Source of the DNA: Leptospira broomii serovar Hurstbridge str. 5399
GTDB lineage: Bacteria; Spirochaetota; Leptospiria; Leptospirales; Leptospiraceae
Reading direction: 5' to 3'
DNA length: 64,000 nucleotides
NCBI RefSeq assembly: GCF_000243715.2
Contig: NZ_AHMO02000007.1
Coordinates: 124,001-188,000 of the forward strand
This document shows, in pieces, positions 9,239 to 17,246 of this stretch. Under the pieces are notes generated by a model that was given only the letters and a program-made list of their open reading frames with translations, was not told the origin of the DNA and did no database searches. The position numbers were made by a program, and so were the translations under genes. Each line of letters starts with the position of its first letter. Position 1 is the first letter of the stretch.

Positions 9239-10635
9239 TTTTTACATCCACTCTTTTCTTCTTATTCTTTCTAATCGTTTACATCATCTACTGGACATGG
9301 AATTCCAGAAAATTTCGGGAGTGGGTTCTTTTAATCGCCTCTCTCGTCTTTTATGCCTCTTGGAATCCTCCGTTTCTTCTTCATCTGCTTGGAATCGTCT
9401 TCCTCAATTATCTTTTTCTAGGACCGATTATTCGGACCAAGAGTAAGGTTTTACTTAGAACCATACTCGTTATCGATCTTCTGAATTTGGCGATCTTTAA
9501 ATACTTTTATTTCGTCACGGATAATCTTTTTTACGTAACGAAATGGTCCTTATTCGATACTTCATCCATGCCTTTCCGGATCATTCTTCCTTTGGCGATC
9601 AGTTTTTATACGTTCCAAATCATGGCGTATATGATCGATGCATATAAAGGAAAAGTGGAAGAAGGAACGAGTCTGTTTCATTTCACGTTATTTTTACTTT
9701 TCTTCCCGCAATTGGTCGCCGGACCGATCATGCGGGCTCGCGATTTTTTTCCACGCTTAGAACACTTAAGAATTCACAAAACGTCGATTTATACCGGGCT
9801 CTTTCTGATAGGCTTAGGAGCCTGCAAGAAATTATTGATCGCTGACAATCTAGGAGTTTTGATCGACCCCGTATTTGCTAGACCGAAGGAATACGGAGGT
9901 CTTTCCCTATTTTTAGCTTTAAACGGGTTCACTTGGCAAGTGTATTCCGACTTCTCCGGTTATACGGATGTCGCTCGAGGATGCGCTTTATTATTCGGAT
10001 TCAATATCCCGCGAAACTTTCATTCTCCTTTCTTCAGCCAAAATGTTCACGAACTATGGAGACGTTGGCATATCACATTGGGAACATGGTTACGCGATTA
10101 TGTGTATTTCGCACTGGGAGGAAACAGACTCTCCGAACTTCGCACTAATCTAAACCAAACGATTACCTTTGCTTTAGGAGGACTTTGGCATGGAGCCAAT
10201 TGGACTTATATCGCATGGGGAGTTTCGCACGGATTCTTTTTAACGATCGAACGGTTTATGGAGCGACATGGAATTCAGATTCTTCCGGCCCAGGGAAAAC
10301 TTTTTCAAGGAATACGGATGATCTGGACGTACTTGCTTTTCGTTTTCGCCGTCGCTTTCTTTAGAGCTTTTACGATCTCGGATTCTTTATATTTTCTGAA
10401 GAACGGATTTTTCGGATTTAAACCCGAGAGTAAAGCCGCCTTCCTATCTTTCGATTTAATCATACCGTTTCTCCTCGGAGGTTTCCTATTCCATGCCCTG
10501 GAAGAACCGAAACGATATCCGATGTGGTTTCACAGGAATCGAGGAAAACTTCTCGTTGCATTTCTTTTAGTCGCCGCTCTTTTCTTCGGAAATTATGCCG
10601 GTAAGGGCCAAGAGTTTATTTACTTCGCTTTTTAG
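9235..10635 (+). CDS. MBOAT-family O-acyltransferase (AlgI-like), module 2
   Basis: A second MBOAT protein, 466 residues, with the same order of blocks as the first: LPLAISFYTFQIMAYMIDAY, FFPQLVAGPIMRARDFFPRL, WQVYSDFSGYTDVARGCALL, ELWRRWHITLGTWLRDYVYF and GGLWHGANWTYIAWG (catalytic His319). It is clearly homologous to but well diverged from module 1, so it is an old duplication. It starts inside the stop of the preceding gene (ATGA overlap), a sign of translational coupling, and is followed after 9 bases by its own SGNH-like partner. Confidence 0.93.
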   Translation: MIFTSTLFFLFFLIVYIIYWTWNSRKFREWVLLIASLVFYASWNPPFLLHLLGIVFLNYLFLGPIIRTKSKVLLRTILVIDLLNLAIFKYFYFVTDNLFYVTKWSLFDTSSMPFRIILPLAISFYTFQIMAYMIDAYKGKVEEGTSLFHFTLFLLFFPQLVAGPIMRARDFFPRLEHLRIHKTSIYTGLFLIGLGACKKLLIADNLGVLIDPVFARPKEYGGLSLFLALNGFTWQVYSDFSGYTDVARGCALLFGFNIPRNFHSPFFSQNVHELWRRWHITLGTWLRDYVYFALGGNRLSELRTNLNQTITFALGGLWHGANWTYIAWGVSHGFFLTIERFMERHGIQILPAQGKLFQGIRMIWTYLLFVFAVAFFRAFTISDSLYFLKNGFFGFKPESKAAFLSFDLIIPFLLGGFLFHALEEPKRYPMWFHRNRGKLLVAFLLVAALFFGNYAGKGQEFIYFAF

Positions 10636-10644
10636 GATAGATTC

Positions 10645-11739
10645 ATGGAAACCGCAAAGAACTCTAAATTCCCACTTTTCTATAGAAAGATTCTTTGGAT
10701 TCCACTCGGAATCGCAGCCTTGGCTTTCTTCTGGGACAAACTTTTATCTTCCGAATGGGTTCGACCTTATACGGAATCGGGCGCAGAATATTATTTTTAT
10801 GAGATGAAGGGTCGTATTTTAGATACGATGAAGAAGGAAACGGATTCCAAGTCTCCTGATCAAAAAGTTATGACTTTTTTCGGAACCTCGCATATGGGAG
10901 AAATTTCACTTTCCGAGATTCATAAAGAAAATCCGAACCTTATCGTTTATAACCTCTCGGCTCCTTCCGCGCCTTATTCGTTTCATACGTATACTTTAGA
11001 AAGATTATTGGATAAAAAAATCCCGCTGGATTTCGCGATTTTAGAATATTATCCGGATTCGGCTACCGACTTTGCCAACCGATATGCGTTACGATATTCC
11101 TATGATTCGATGTATTTCTTGGAACATTGGAATGTGTTCTCTACGACCGATTGGGACACTTTTTTGAGAGCGAGGGTATTTCGAACTTCAGTATTTCCGC
11201 CTAGATTTAAGGAAGCAGCCTCAAGACTCAAGCATCCCGAAGAGCTTGCCTATTTAATGGCGATTCGAAGCAAATTGACGGACGAGTCGGATCGATTTAA
11301 AGGTGGAATTCCCAATACTCTTCTGGCAAACACTCCCGAAGATAAATTGGATTCGGAAGCGGAACGAATCCATAGAGATACGTATCGCAATTATAAACGC
11401 TCGGAAACTCAAGTCGCTTTTCTTAGAGAATTCTTAAAAAGGGCCTCTCAAAACGGAATAACCGTAGTTCTCTGGTCGCCTCTACTCTATTCCAAATTTA
11501 CGGAAAAAGTAAAACAATCCCCTTTTTATCCTGATTGGATTCGCTTGAGAGAACAACTAGTACTAGAATATCCGAAAACTTTGGTCCTGGATCTAGAAGA
11601 TTATAGAGACCAGGTAAAATGTCAAAAATTCATAGACCCGCATCATTTAAGCGGAGGCTGTTTCGCGGAACCCACTAAGATTCTAATTTCCTACTTGGAA
11701 GCGAAGACCGTGCCTCATAAGAAGAATTCAGGAAAATAA
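10645..11739 (+). CDS. DUF1574/SGNH-like membrane-anchored protein, module 2
   Basis: 364 residues with an N-terminal anchor (about residues 14-32) and a periplasmic domain. MTFFGTSHMGEISLSE carries Ser82 in a GTS loop, and FIDPHHLSGGCF near the C-terminus gives Asp331 and His334 as D-x-x-H, so the SGNH-type residues are present. Overall similarity to the 8072-9238 product is low outside these blocks, suggesting different acceptor glycans or different acyl groups. Only 3 bases separate it from the MazG-like gene. Confidence 0.73.
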   Translation: METAKNSKFPLFYRKILWIPLGIAALAFFWDKLLSSEWVRPYTESGAEYYFYEMKGRILDTMKKETDSKSPDQKVMTFFGTSHMGEISLSEIHKENPNLIVYNLSAPSAPYSFHTYTLERLLDKKIPLDFAILEYYPDSATDFANRYALRYSYDSMYFLEHWNVFSTTDWDTFLRARVFRTSVFPPRFKEAASRLKHPEELAYLMAIRSKLTDESDRFKGGIPNTLLANTPEDKLDSEAERIHRDTYRNYKRSETQVAFLREFLKRASQNGITVVLWSPLLYSKFTEKVKQSPFYPDWIRLREQLVLEYPKTLVLDLEDYRDQVKCQKFIDPHHLSGGCFAEPTKILISYLEAKTVPHKKNSGK

Positions 11740-11742
11740 ATC

Positions 11743-12090
11743 ATGACGTTCGACGAAGCGCAAAAATCCGTAGATGACTGGATTCGAAATTTCGGAGTAC
11801 GATATTTTTCCGAGTTAACAAACCTTGCCATCCTAATGGAGGAAGTCGGAGAATTCTCAAGACTAGTCGCGCGTAAATACGGAGACCAGTCCTTTAAAAA
11901 AGGAGAAGATCCGGACGCTCTCCCGAAGGAATTAGGAGATATTCTCTTTGTATTAATTTGTCTCGCGAATCAAATGGGAATTTCCATGGAGGACGCCTTT
12001 CGCGCCACTTTGGAGAAAAACACCGATCGCGATAAGGATCGGCATAAGAACAATCCGAAGTTAGGGACGTCGGATTCCTCGTCTACTTAG
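11743..12090 (+). CDS. MazG-like nucleotide pyrophosphohydrolase
   Basis: 115 residues, the length of single-domain MazG-like (YpjD-type) proteins. AILMEEVGEFSRLVARKYG holds the E-E-x-x-E metal-binding helix and LPKELGDILFVLICLANQ the second helix with its acidic residues. These all-alpha enzymes hydrolyse (d)NTPs to monophosphates and pyrophosphate, often as house-cleaning. The C-terminus is polar and probably flexible. It closes the glycan series, 3 bases after its neighbour, and its 3' end overlaps the convergent exbD gene by 8 bases. A role linked to nucleotide-sugar use is possible but only inferred from position. Confidence 0.88.
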   Translation: MTFDEAQKSVDDWIRNFGVRYFSELTNLAILMEEVGEFSRLVARKYGDQSFKKGEDPDALPKELGDILFVLICLANQMGISMEDAFRATLEKNTDRDKDRHKNNPKLGTSDSSST

Positions 12091-12481
12091 ATCCTTTAAC
12101 GGCGAGTTCCAGGGAATCGATTCCAGATCGTCTAACTATATCTAAAATTTTTACGACTTCGCCGTAATCGGCGGTTTCATCCGCAAAGAAACGAATTTCC
12201 TTACCTTTTAAATTTCCGGATCCCAGTTCTTTTTCCAAACCGCTTCTATCCAAATTGACTCCGTTCCAGAGAAACGATCCGTTCGGTAAAAGTGCGATTT
12301 CGATTCGATCGCCTTTGGGATCCTCGCCGATTCCGACTTGCGGAAGATCCAAAGGAATCGAACGAATTTCCTTTCGAAAGCTTACCGCTAACATTACGAA
12401 AACAAGAAGTATGAAGACTACATCGATAAAACTGGTTAGATCTATCGCTCCTTCTTCCTCTCGCAGAATGGACTTTCTCAT
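12083..12481 (-). CDS. exbD: ExbD/TolR-family biopolymer transport protein
   Basis: 132 residues: short cytoplasmic N-terminus, one membrane helix with the functional aspartate (LTSFIDVVFILLVFVMLAV) and a periplasmic domain ending in VVKILDIVRRSGIDSLELAV, all typical of ExbD/TolR. The start is the ATG that overlaps the exbB stop as ATGA; the longer open frame upstream is only the out-of-frame end of exbB. With ExbB it uses the proton gradient to drive TonB- or TolA-type proteins. No TonB gene lies beside this pair, unlike the second set at 34,704-36,424. Confidence 0.92.
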   Translation of the reverse strand: MRKSILREEEGAIDLTSFIDVVFILLVFVMLAVSFRKEIRSIPLDLPQVGIGEDPKGDRIEIALLPNGSFLWNGVNLDRSGLEKELGSGNLKGKEIRFFADETADYGEVVKILDIVRRSGIDSLELAVKGSK

Positions 12482-12963
12482 TTCGCTTCTCCGGGCGGAA
12501 TTTTTGTCCATGAGAGCGTGTCTCTTTCCAGATCTAGTAAGCGATGCTTTAAATATTGATAACCTAATAACGATGGGATAGCGACCGCTAACCCGAGAAT
12601 CGTAGTGACCAATGCCAATCGAATTCCGCCGGCAAACGCATCCAGACTCACCGTCCCCGCTGCTTGCAGCGCGGAAAAGGCTTCGGATATCCCGAGCACC
12701 GTTCCTAATAGGCCGAGCATAGTTGCAATGCCCGCTAGGTGGCGAATCCAAGAAAGCTTGGTTTCAAGCGGAAAAAGCGCCGCAGAAACTCGCTCTTCCC
12801 AGACCCCGGGATCTGTCCCGGAAACGAACCCTTTGAGTAAATTAATTCTGCGTTTGGGTAAGGTCGTCAAAACATGAATGAATGTCGCTAAATTCCAGAT
12901 TGAAAGAATTCCGATCGCAATAGAAACCCAGTCCCAACCGTTACCTAAAATACCGTTACTCAT
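12478..12963 (-). CDS. exbB: ExbB/TolQ/MotA-family proton channel protein, short form
   Basis: 161 residues with three membrane helices. The family core LAGIATMLGLLGTVLGISEAF and GGIRLALVTTILGLAVAIPS is intact. The protein is shorter than usual (about 200-240), with almost nothing before the first helix and a small cytoplasmic loop. A GAGG ribosome binding site precedes the ATG by a few bases. It is the first gene of an exbB-exbD pair and is divergent from ubiE, with about 110 bases between them for both promoters. Confidence 0.88.
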   Translation of the reverse strand: MSNGILGNGWDWVSIAIGILSIWNLATFIHVLTTLPKRRINLLKGFVSGTDPGVWEERVSAALFPLETKLSWIRHLAGIATMLGLLGTVLGISEAFSALQAAGTVSLDAFAGGIRLALVTTILGLAVAIPSLLGYQYLKHRLLDLERDTLSWTKIPPGEAK

Positions 12964-13073
12964 TTACCTCGATTCCTTTTTCACAAAGTAGACATTGCAA
13001 CCTTTCATGTCGACCGCAAGACCTAGTTTGAATCGCTCTTGCCAAAGCGGATTTAAAAAAAAAGCTAAGGGAA

Positions 13074-13808
13074 ATGACTAGTTTCCAAATGCCGACCACC
13101 GAAGCCAAAGCGCAGTTCGTTAAGCAGAATTTCGACGCTATCGCGGCCAAATATGATCGCTTCAACGATTGGAATAGCTTTTTCCTACATCGAATTTGGA
13201 AGAATCAACTCGTAAAGGAAATCGAGGAACTGGCTGGGCAGAAGATTCGAGTATTAGACTTATGTTGCGGAACCGGGGACATCTCGGTAAGACTAGAAAG
13301 GTCACTGCAAGTCGACAAATTACTTTCTATAGACTTTTCGGAAGGAATGCTCGATGTTGCACGGCATAGATTGGCTGGCCCAATACAGAAAGGTCGGGTC
13401 CAAGTTCAGCTCGGCGATGCGACAAACCTTTCCTCCATTCAGTCCGCTAGCCTAGACGCGGTGAGCGTCGGGTTCGGCCTGCGAAACGTGGATAATTTAG
13501 ATAAAGCGATCTCGGAAATCTATAGAATCTTAAAACCCGGAGGAATATTTGCAAACCTTGATGTCGGTAAAGTTAAGCATCCGCTAGTCCGATGGTTGGC
13601 GAATTTCTATTTTTTTCGAATCGTTCCACTTCTTGGGTATCTCCTTTGGGGAGGGAAAAACGAAATGTTCAATTATTTACCGGTGTCTTCGTTAACCTAC
13701 CCCGATCAGAATTCTCTGAAAGAATTATTCCAAAAGCACGGATTTAAAGATGTCCGGTATAAAAACTTCGTTTTTGGAAATGCGGTTTTGCATACCGGCA
13801 AAAAATAA
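13074..13808 (+). CDS. ubiE: Demethylmenaquinone methyltransferase
   Basis: Class I SAM-dependent methyltransferase of 244 residues, the usual UbiE/MenG size. It has KAQFVKQNFDAIAAKYDRFN at the N-terminus, the SAM-binding motif VLDLCCGTGDISVRLE, the family signature SVGFGLRNVDNLDKAISEIY, and YRILKPGGIFANLDVGKV, in the expected order. It methylates demethylmenaquinone in the last step of menaquinone synthesis, the quinone expected in Leptospira; the symbol menG would fit equally well. It starts at an ATG with an AAGGGA site just upstream. A second ATG five codons later is also possible. Confidence 0.93.
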   Translation: MTSFQMPTTEAKAQFVKQNFDAIAAKYDRFNDWNSFFLHRIWKNQLVKEIEELAGQKIRVLDLCCGTGDISVRLERSLQVDKLLSIDFSEGMLDVARHRLAGPIQKGRVQVQLGDATNLSSIQSASLDAVSVGFGLRNVDNLDKAISEIYRILKPGGIFANLDVGKVKHPLVRWLANFYFFRIVPLLGYLLWGGKNEMFNYLPVSSLTYPDQNSLKELFQKHGFKDVRYKNFVFGNAVLHTGKK

Positions 13809-13886
13809 TACTCCCTTTGTCGTATTCATTCCGAACCCGTCGTCTTCTCTTAGACTAGAGTTTAAATGCGGGAGTTTCAAACCGCC

Positions 13887-15782
13887 ATGAAAAAAATCAT
13901 ACTACTGGCCCTAATGGCCGGACTGATTCTAAATTGCAATAACGGCAAAAAAAAAGGCCTTTTGCTTCCATTCCTTTCCCTTCTAAACACCCAAACAGGA
14001 AGTACCGGTAGTACTGGAATTGCCGGCAATTCTGGAAGTGCCGGAGTGGTATTTGCACCTGGCGACGGTTCCGGAAATCCCGTTAACCTACCTAGCAACA
14101 ATTCTACCCCGACATCTTCTTCGGGCACAGGAACCGGAACGACCGGCAATTCAAGTTCGACTCCGTCAACTTCGTCCGGAACCGGAGCGACAAACTCGGG
14201 AAACCCGAGCGGGAGTTCCTCTTCCTCCGATGGGTCCGGTAATACGAATATTTCCAATAATTCTTCTTCGGATGGAAGCGGATCTTTTAGTTCTAATACC
14301 GGTCCTTCCGATAATTCTTCCTCAAACGGAAACTCAGGGAATCATTCCAATTCCGGCAATCATTCATCGAACGGAGGCACCGAGAACAATTCCGGTTTCG
14401 CTAATAATCCTTCGTCGGATGACAGGTCCGGAAATAACGGAGGCTCAACCAATACTTCTGGTTCGGGGAATTCAGGCGGAGATAAAGGATCCGGAACTCC
14501 GACCGTGGCAGTCGTAGTCGTAGATGATCCGAAAGGAAGCTCACATTTCAATTTTAATACGACTCAAACGATTCCTCTTAACTTAACGGTCGTGGATAAG
14601 GAAACAAAGCCTGTCAGCGGGGCTACGGTTCTTGTCTATGACGAGACGAGTAATCTTCTTTTCCAAGGGATTTCCGATTCTTCCGGTAAGGTAACCGGAT
14701 CGTTAACCGTTCCGACGTCCGTGGGAAGTATTACGATCGATATTTCCATCGGAGGAGAGTCCATTTCTCAGTACGTCAGTCTGGAGCAACGTTTAGGAAT
14801 TACTAGAACGATTCGTTACGCGATTACTCTGCCTTCTAATAAGGTTGCAGATTCCGACGGAGACGGGGTCCCGGACAACACGGATATTTATCCGGATGAT
14901 CGGTCTCGTTCCACGGAACTTTTATATCCTGCCGAGGGAGTTTATACGCTTGCATTCGAAGATCTTTATCCTTCTCCCGGTGATGCCGATCTGAACGACT
15001 ATGTCGTGCAATTCAGAAACGAAGAGGACTTGGATGCGACGGGTAAAATCGTGCGGCTTCGCGGAAAATACCAGCATGTCGCGAGAGGAGCAGGGTACAC
15101 GCATAAACTTTTACTCAAGCTACCCGTTAACGTAGGCGCAACCGTTACGTATAAACGAACTGACGGTAACGAGAATAATAAGCTGGCTCATACAACCGCA
15201 ACCCTTACGGCCGCACAATTAAATCAGGGATACGAGCTTTTACCGGACTCGGGCAAAACTCTGAACGGCCAAAACGCAAATCCGGGAGAAGTCTTCAAGC
15301 AAGGTCATGTGGCCACCATCGAGATCATCTTCAACACCCCGGTAACAAGAGCTCAGCTGGGTGCGTTCCCTTACGATTTATTCGCGCATGTAGTCAATTC
15401 GAAGCAGGATATTCATTTTCCCGGACTTTATAAAAACGCAGACGGATCGGACGCATATATGGACTCTACGGGATTTCCCTGGGCAATCCTTATACCGGGA
15501 GCCTGGAAATATCCGTACGAAAAGCAGGATATACGAAAAGCCTCACAAACCGGTTATGGAGACTTCTACCTTTGGGTAGAGTCAAAAGGAACTAATTACA
15601 AGACTTGGTATAATCATATCACGAATGAAAGTAAGGTCTTCCCCGTTCCGGATTCCCCGAACTTTTTAGGTTACCTATTTTTATCGGTAAAGAAATTCGC
15701 GGCATTCTACGCGATCGCCCTCTTAGGAATCGGAGGAATCGGACTGTATATCTTGAGAAGGAAACAATCCATCGTTATCTAA
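13887..15782 (+). CDS. LruC-domain lipoprotein with Ser/Gly/Asn-rich region and C-terminal membrane helix
   Basis: A 631-residue lipoprotein. KKIILLALMAGLILNCNNG is a signal peptide with a spirochaetal lipobox. Residues about 35-190 are low complexity, almost only Ser, Gly, Asn and Thr. Then come an Ig-like or carboxypeptidase-regulatory-like segment (TIPLNLTVVDKETKPVSGA), the calcium-loop motif DSDGDGVPDNTDIYPDD, and the LruC domain (FEDLYPSPGDADLNDYVVQF). The last 25 residues form a hydrophobic helix (FYAIALLGIGGIGLYILRRK), unusual for a lipid-anchored protein. LruC is a known Leptospira antigen in uveitis; this is a domain relative, not proven the same gene. An ATG 21 bases upstream would lengthen the signal peptide. 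A strong terminator follows. Confidence 0.82.
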   Translation: MKKIILLALMAGLILNCNNGKKKGLLLPFLSLLNTQTGSTGSTGIAGNSGSAGVVFAPGDGSGNPVNLPSNNSTPTSSSGTGTGTTGNSSSTPSTSSGTGATNSGNPSGSSSSSDGSGNTNISNNSSSDGSGSFSSNTGPSDNSSSNGNSGNHSNSGNHSSNGGTENNSGFANNPSSDDRSGNNGGSTNTSGSGNSGGDKGSGTPTVAVVVVDDPKGSSHFNFNTTQTIPLNLTVVDKETKPVSGATVLVYDETSNLLFQGISDSSGKVTGSLTVPTSVGSITIDISIGGESISQYVSLEQRLGITRTIRYAITLPSNKVADSDGDGVPDNTDIYPDDRSRSTELLYPAEGVYTLAFEDLYPSPGDADLNDYVVQFRNEEDLDATGKIVRLRGKYQHVARGAGYTHKLLLKLPVNVGATVTYKRTDGNENNKLAHTTATLTAAQLNQGYELLPDSGKTLNGQNANPGEVFKQGHVATIEIIFNTPVTRAQLGAFPYDLFAHVVNSKQDIHFPGLYKNADGSDAYMDSTGFPWAILIPGAWKYPYEKQDIRKASQTGYGDFYLWVESKGTNYKTWYNHITNESKVFPVPDSPNFLGYLFLSVKKFAAFYAIALLGIGGIGLYILRRKQSIVI

Positions 15783-15806
15783 GAAATAGCGTCTTGGATT
15801 TACTCC

Positions 15807-15848
15807 AAAGGAGGCATTGTCCGATACTAGTTGGACAATGCCTTTTTT
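15807..15848 (+). terminator. Rho-independent terminator overlapping the next gene's start
   Basis: A perfect 11-bp stem (AGGCATTGTCC at 15812-15822 with GGACAATGCCT at 15833-15843) closes a 10-base loop and runs straight into seven T. The AAAGG before the stem can also pair with the T run, so it could work in both directions. It lies 24 bases after the LruC stop. The 3' arm contains an ATG usable as the start of the PrsW-like gene, and the only good ribosome binding site (AAAGGAGG) is partly in the 5' arm. Confidence 0.9.
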
Positions 15849-17220
15849 TATGGGTCGAACGGAAATCTGGTTGGAGTTAACAAAGCCGATTACGGCTTTG
15901 TTGGCCGCCTGGTTTTACTGGGGCTTCTATAAAAAGACGTACTACTCGGGACAAGGCAATCTTGCAACCGTGACGGCCGTTTTCTCCGGAATGGTCGCTA
16001 CCGGAATTTCTCTAGTTTGGGAAGTTCAAGTTTTTGATTTCTTTCCCGAACTTTCCCAATTTTCCCGGGCGATCTTTAGCGGAGCTCTCCCTGAAGAAAG
16101 TTCCAAGGCTCTTATTGCACTTTGGTATTTTCGGCGAGTCGGAAGAACTTTAAGCCTCGCTGACGGACTTTATTTCGGACTAACCGTAGGAGCATCGTTC
16201 GGTTGTATCGAAAACATTTTTTATTCTTTTCAATTGGAATTTTGGCCTAGCCTCTTGCGAGCCGGAACTTCGTTGCCCTTGCACGCTTTTTCGGGAGGAA
16301 TTTTAGGCTTCTTTTTGCTTAGAAATTATCAAATCCGAAAAGCCACTTTCTCAAGTTTCGAAACCTGGCTAGCCTTCTTAGGAGTTATCTTACTCCACGG
16401 GATTTATAACGGATTAGTCGCAGCCGGGGGAAACGGGATTCTATTCGTTCCCATTCTATTAGGATTATCTTTTATAGTTTTGGAATATCTAGTCGTTCAA
16501 GCGCAAGTAACATTTCCGTTCGAGTTGATGCAGACTGAGAATTTATTTTTGGACGATTATTCTATGATCCAGAAATACAGCCGATATGATTCATGGTTAC
16601 GCAAGACTCAGACAGGAGAGCCGATTACCGAAATTCCTCTATTTCGATCCCTTTCGGCGGGAAGAACATTAGTCGCAATTTTCTTATTTGGGATGCCTAT
16701 ATTCTGTTTAAATTTTTATCTTTTTTCGCCCCAACTCATTCCGTACTACCTGGTAAGTATCGATTTCCAACAATTTATCGCGCTTTTTATGGAGTACCCG
16801 ACCTGGTTAGGTATTTTGTTTCTTTTACGGGGTTTTTTAAATCCGTCCTTCTTTCAAGAGAGAATCTTAAAAGTACCGTTATTCCTATCTGTCACTTTGG
16901 GAACTCGCGAAGAAGAGGAACCTACTCTTGCCTATTCTCTTTCTATAAGAGGTTTTTATTCTCCGGTAACAAAGGAACCGATTTTGGGTAAAGAGACCGA
17001 GGCGTCTTTTTATATTGCCGGAAAAAGCTTTGTCGGAATTAGAGCGGTTCCGGTTTGGAAGAACTTCAGACATGAAGATCCAAATCATGAAAACGGAGCA
17101 TTATATCGATTCCCGAATATACCTTGGACTCTAATTATTTGGCGCTGGACCGTTCGAATTCGGCAGCAGATCCGGAATTCATTTGATGTGTTACATGGAA
17201 TCAAGTTCCGACGAAACTAG
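15838..17220 (+). CDS. PrsW-family intramembrane metalloprotease
   Basis: About 460 residues. The N-terminal half is polytopic and carries the PrsW/CPBP-type motifs: ALPEESSKALIALWYF (Glu-Glu), GASFGCIENIFYS (Glu-Asn), SLPLHAFSGGI (His) and LLHGIYNGLV (His). PrsW proteins cut membrane-bound anti-sigma factors or other membrane substrates. The C-terminal half has three more helices and a soluble tail and is not part of the basic family. The start is unclear: an ATG inside the terminator hairpin (used here), a TTG at 15817 right after AAAGGAGG, or an ATG at 15850. Its 3' end faces the O-antigen-ligase-like gene. Confidence 0.8.
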   Translation: MPFFMGRTEIWLELTKPITALLAAWFYWGFYKKTYYSGQGNLATVTAVFSGMVATGISLVWEVQVFDFFPELSQFSRAIFSGALPEESSKALIALWYFRRVGRTLSLADGLYFGLTVGASFGCIENIFYSFQLEFWPSLLRAGTSLPLHAFSGGILGFFLLRNYQIRKATFSSFETWLAFLGVILLHGIYNGLVAAGGNGILFVPILLGLSFIVLEYLVVQAQVTFPFELMQTENLFLDDYSMIQKYSRYDSWLRKTQTGEPITEIPLFRSLSAGRTLVAIFLFGMPIFCLNFYLFSPQLIPYYLVSIDFQQFIALFMEYPTWLGILFLLRGFLNPSFFQERILKVPLFLSVTLGTREEEEPTLAYSLSIRGFYSPVTKEPILGKETEASFYIAGKSFVGIRAVPVWKNFRHEDPNHENGALYRFPNIPWTLIIWRWTVRIRQQIRNSFDVLHGIKFRRN

Positions 17221-17246
17221 ACTTAGATTAGTAAAACAAACGTCGA

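Noticed and set aside
12482..12751. N-terminal extension of ExbD in the same frame
   Set aside because: It overlaps exbB out of frame and reads as non-protein; the ATGA overlap gives the family-length start.
14020..14517. 165-codon plus-strand open frame inside the LruC gene
   Set aside because: It is the +1 frame of the Ser/Gly/Asn repeat region; low-complexity coding DNA opens other frames by composition, and the product (rich in RPIL) looks like no protein.
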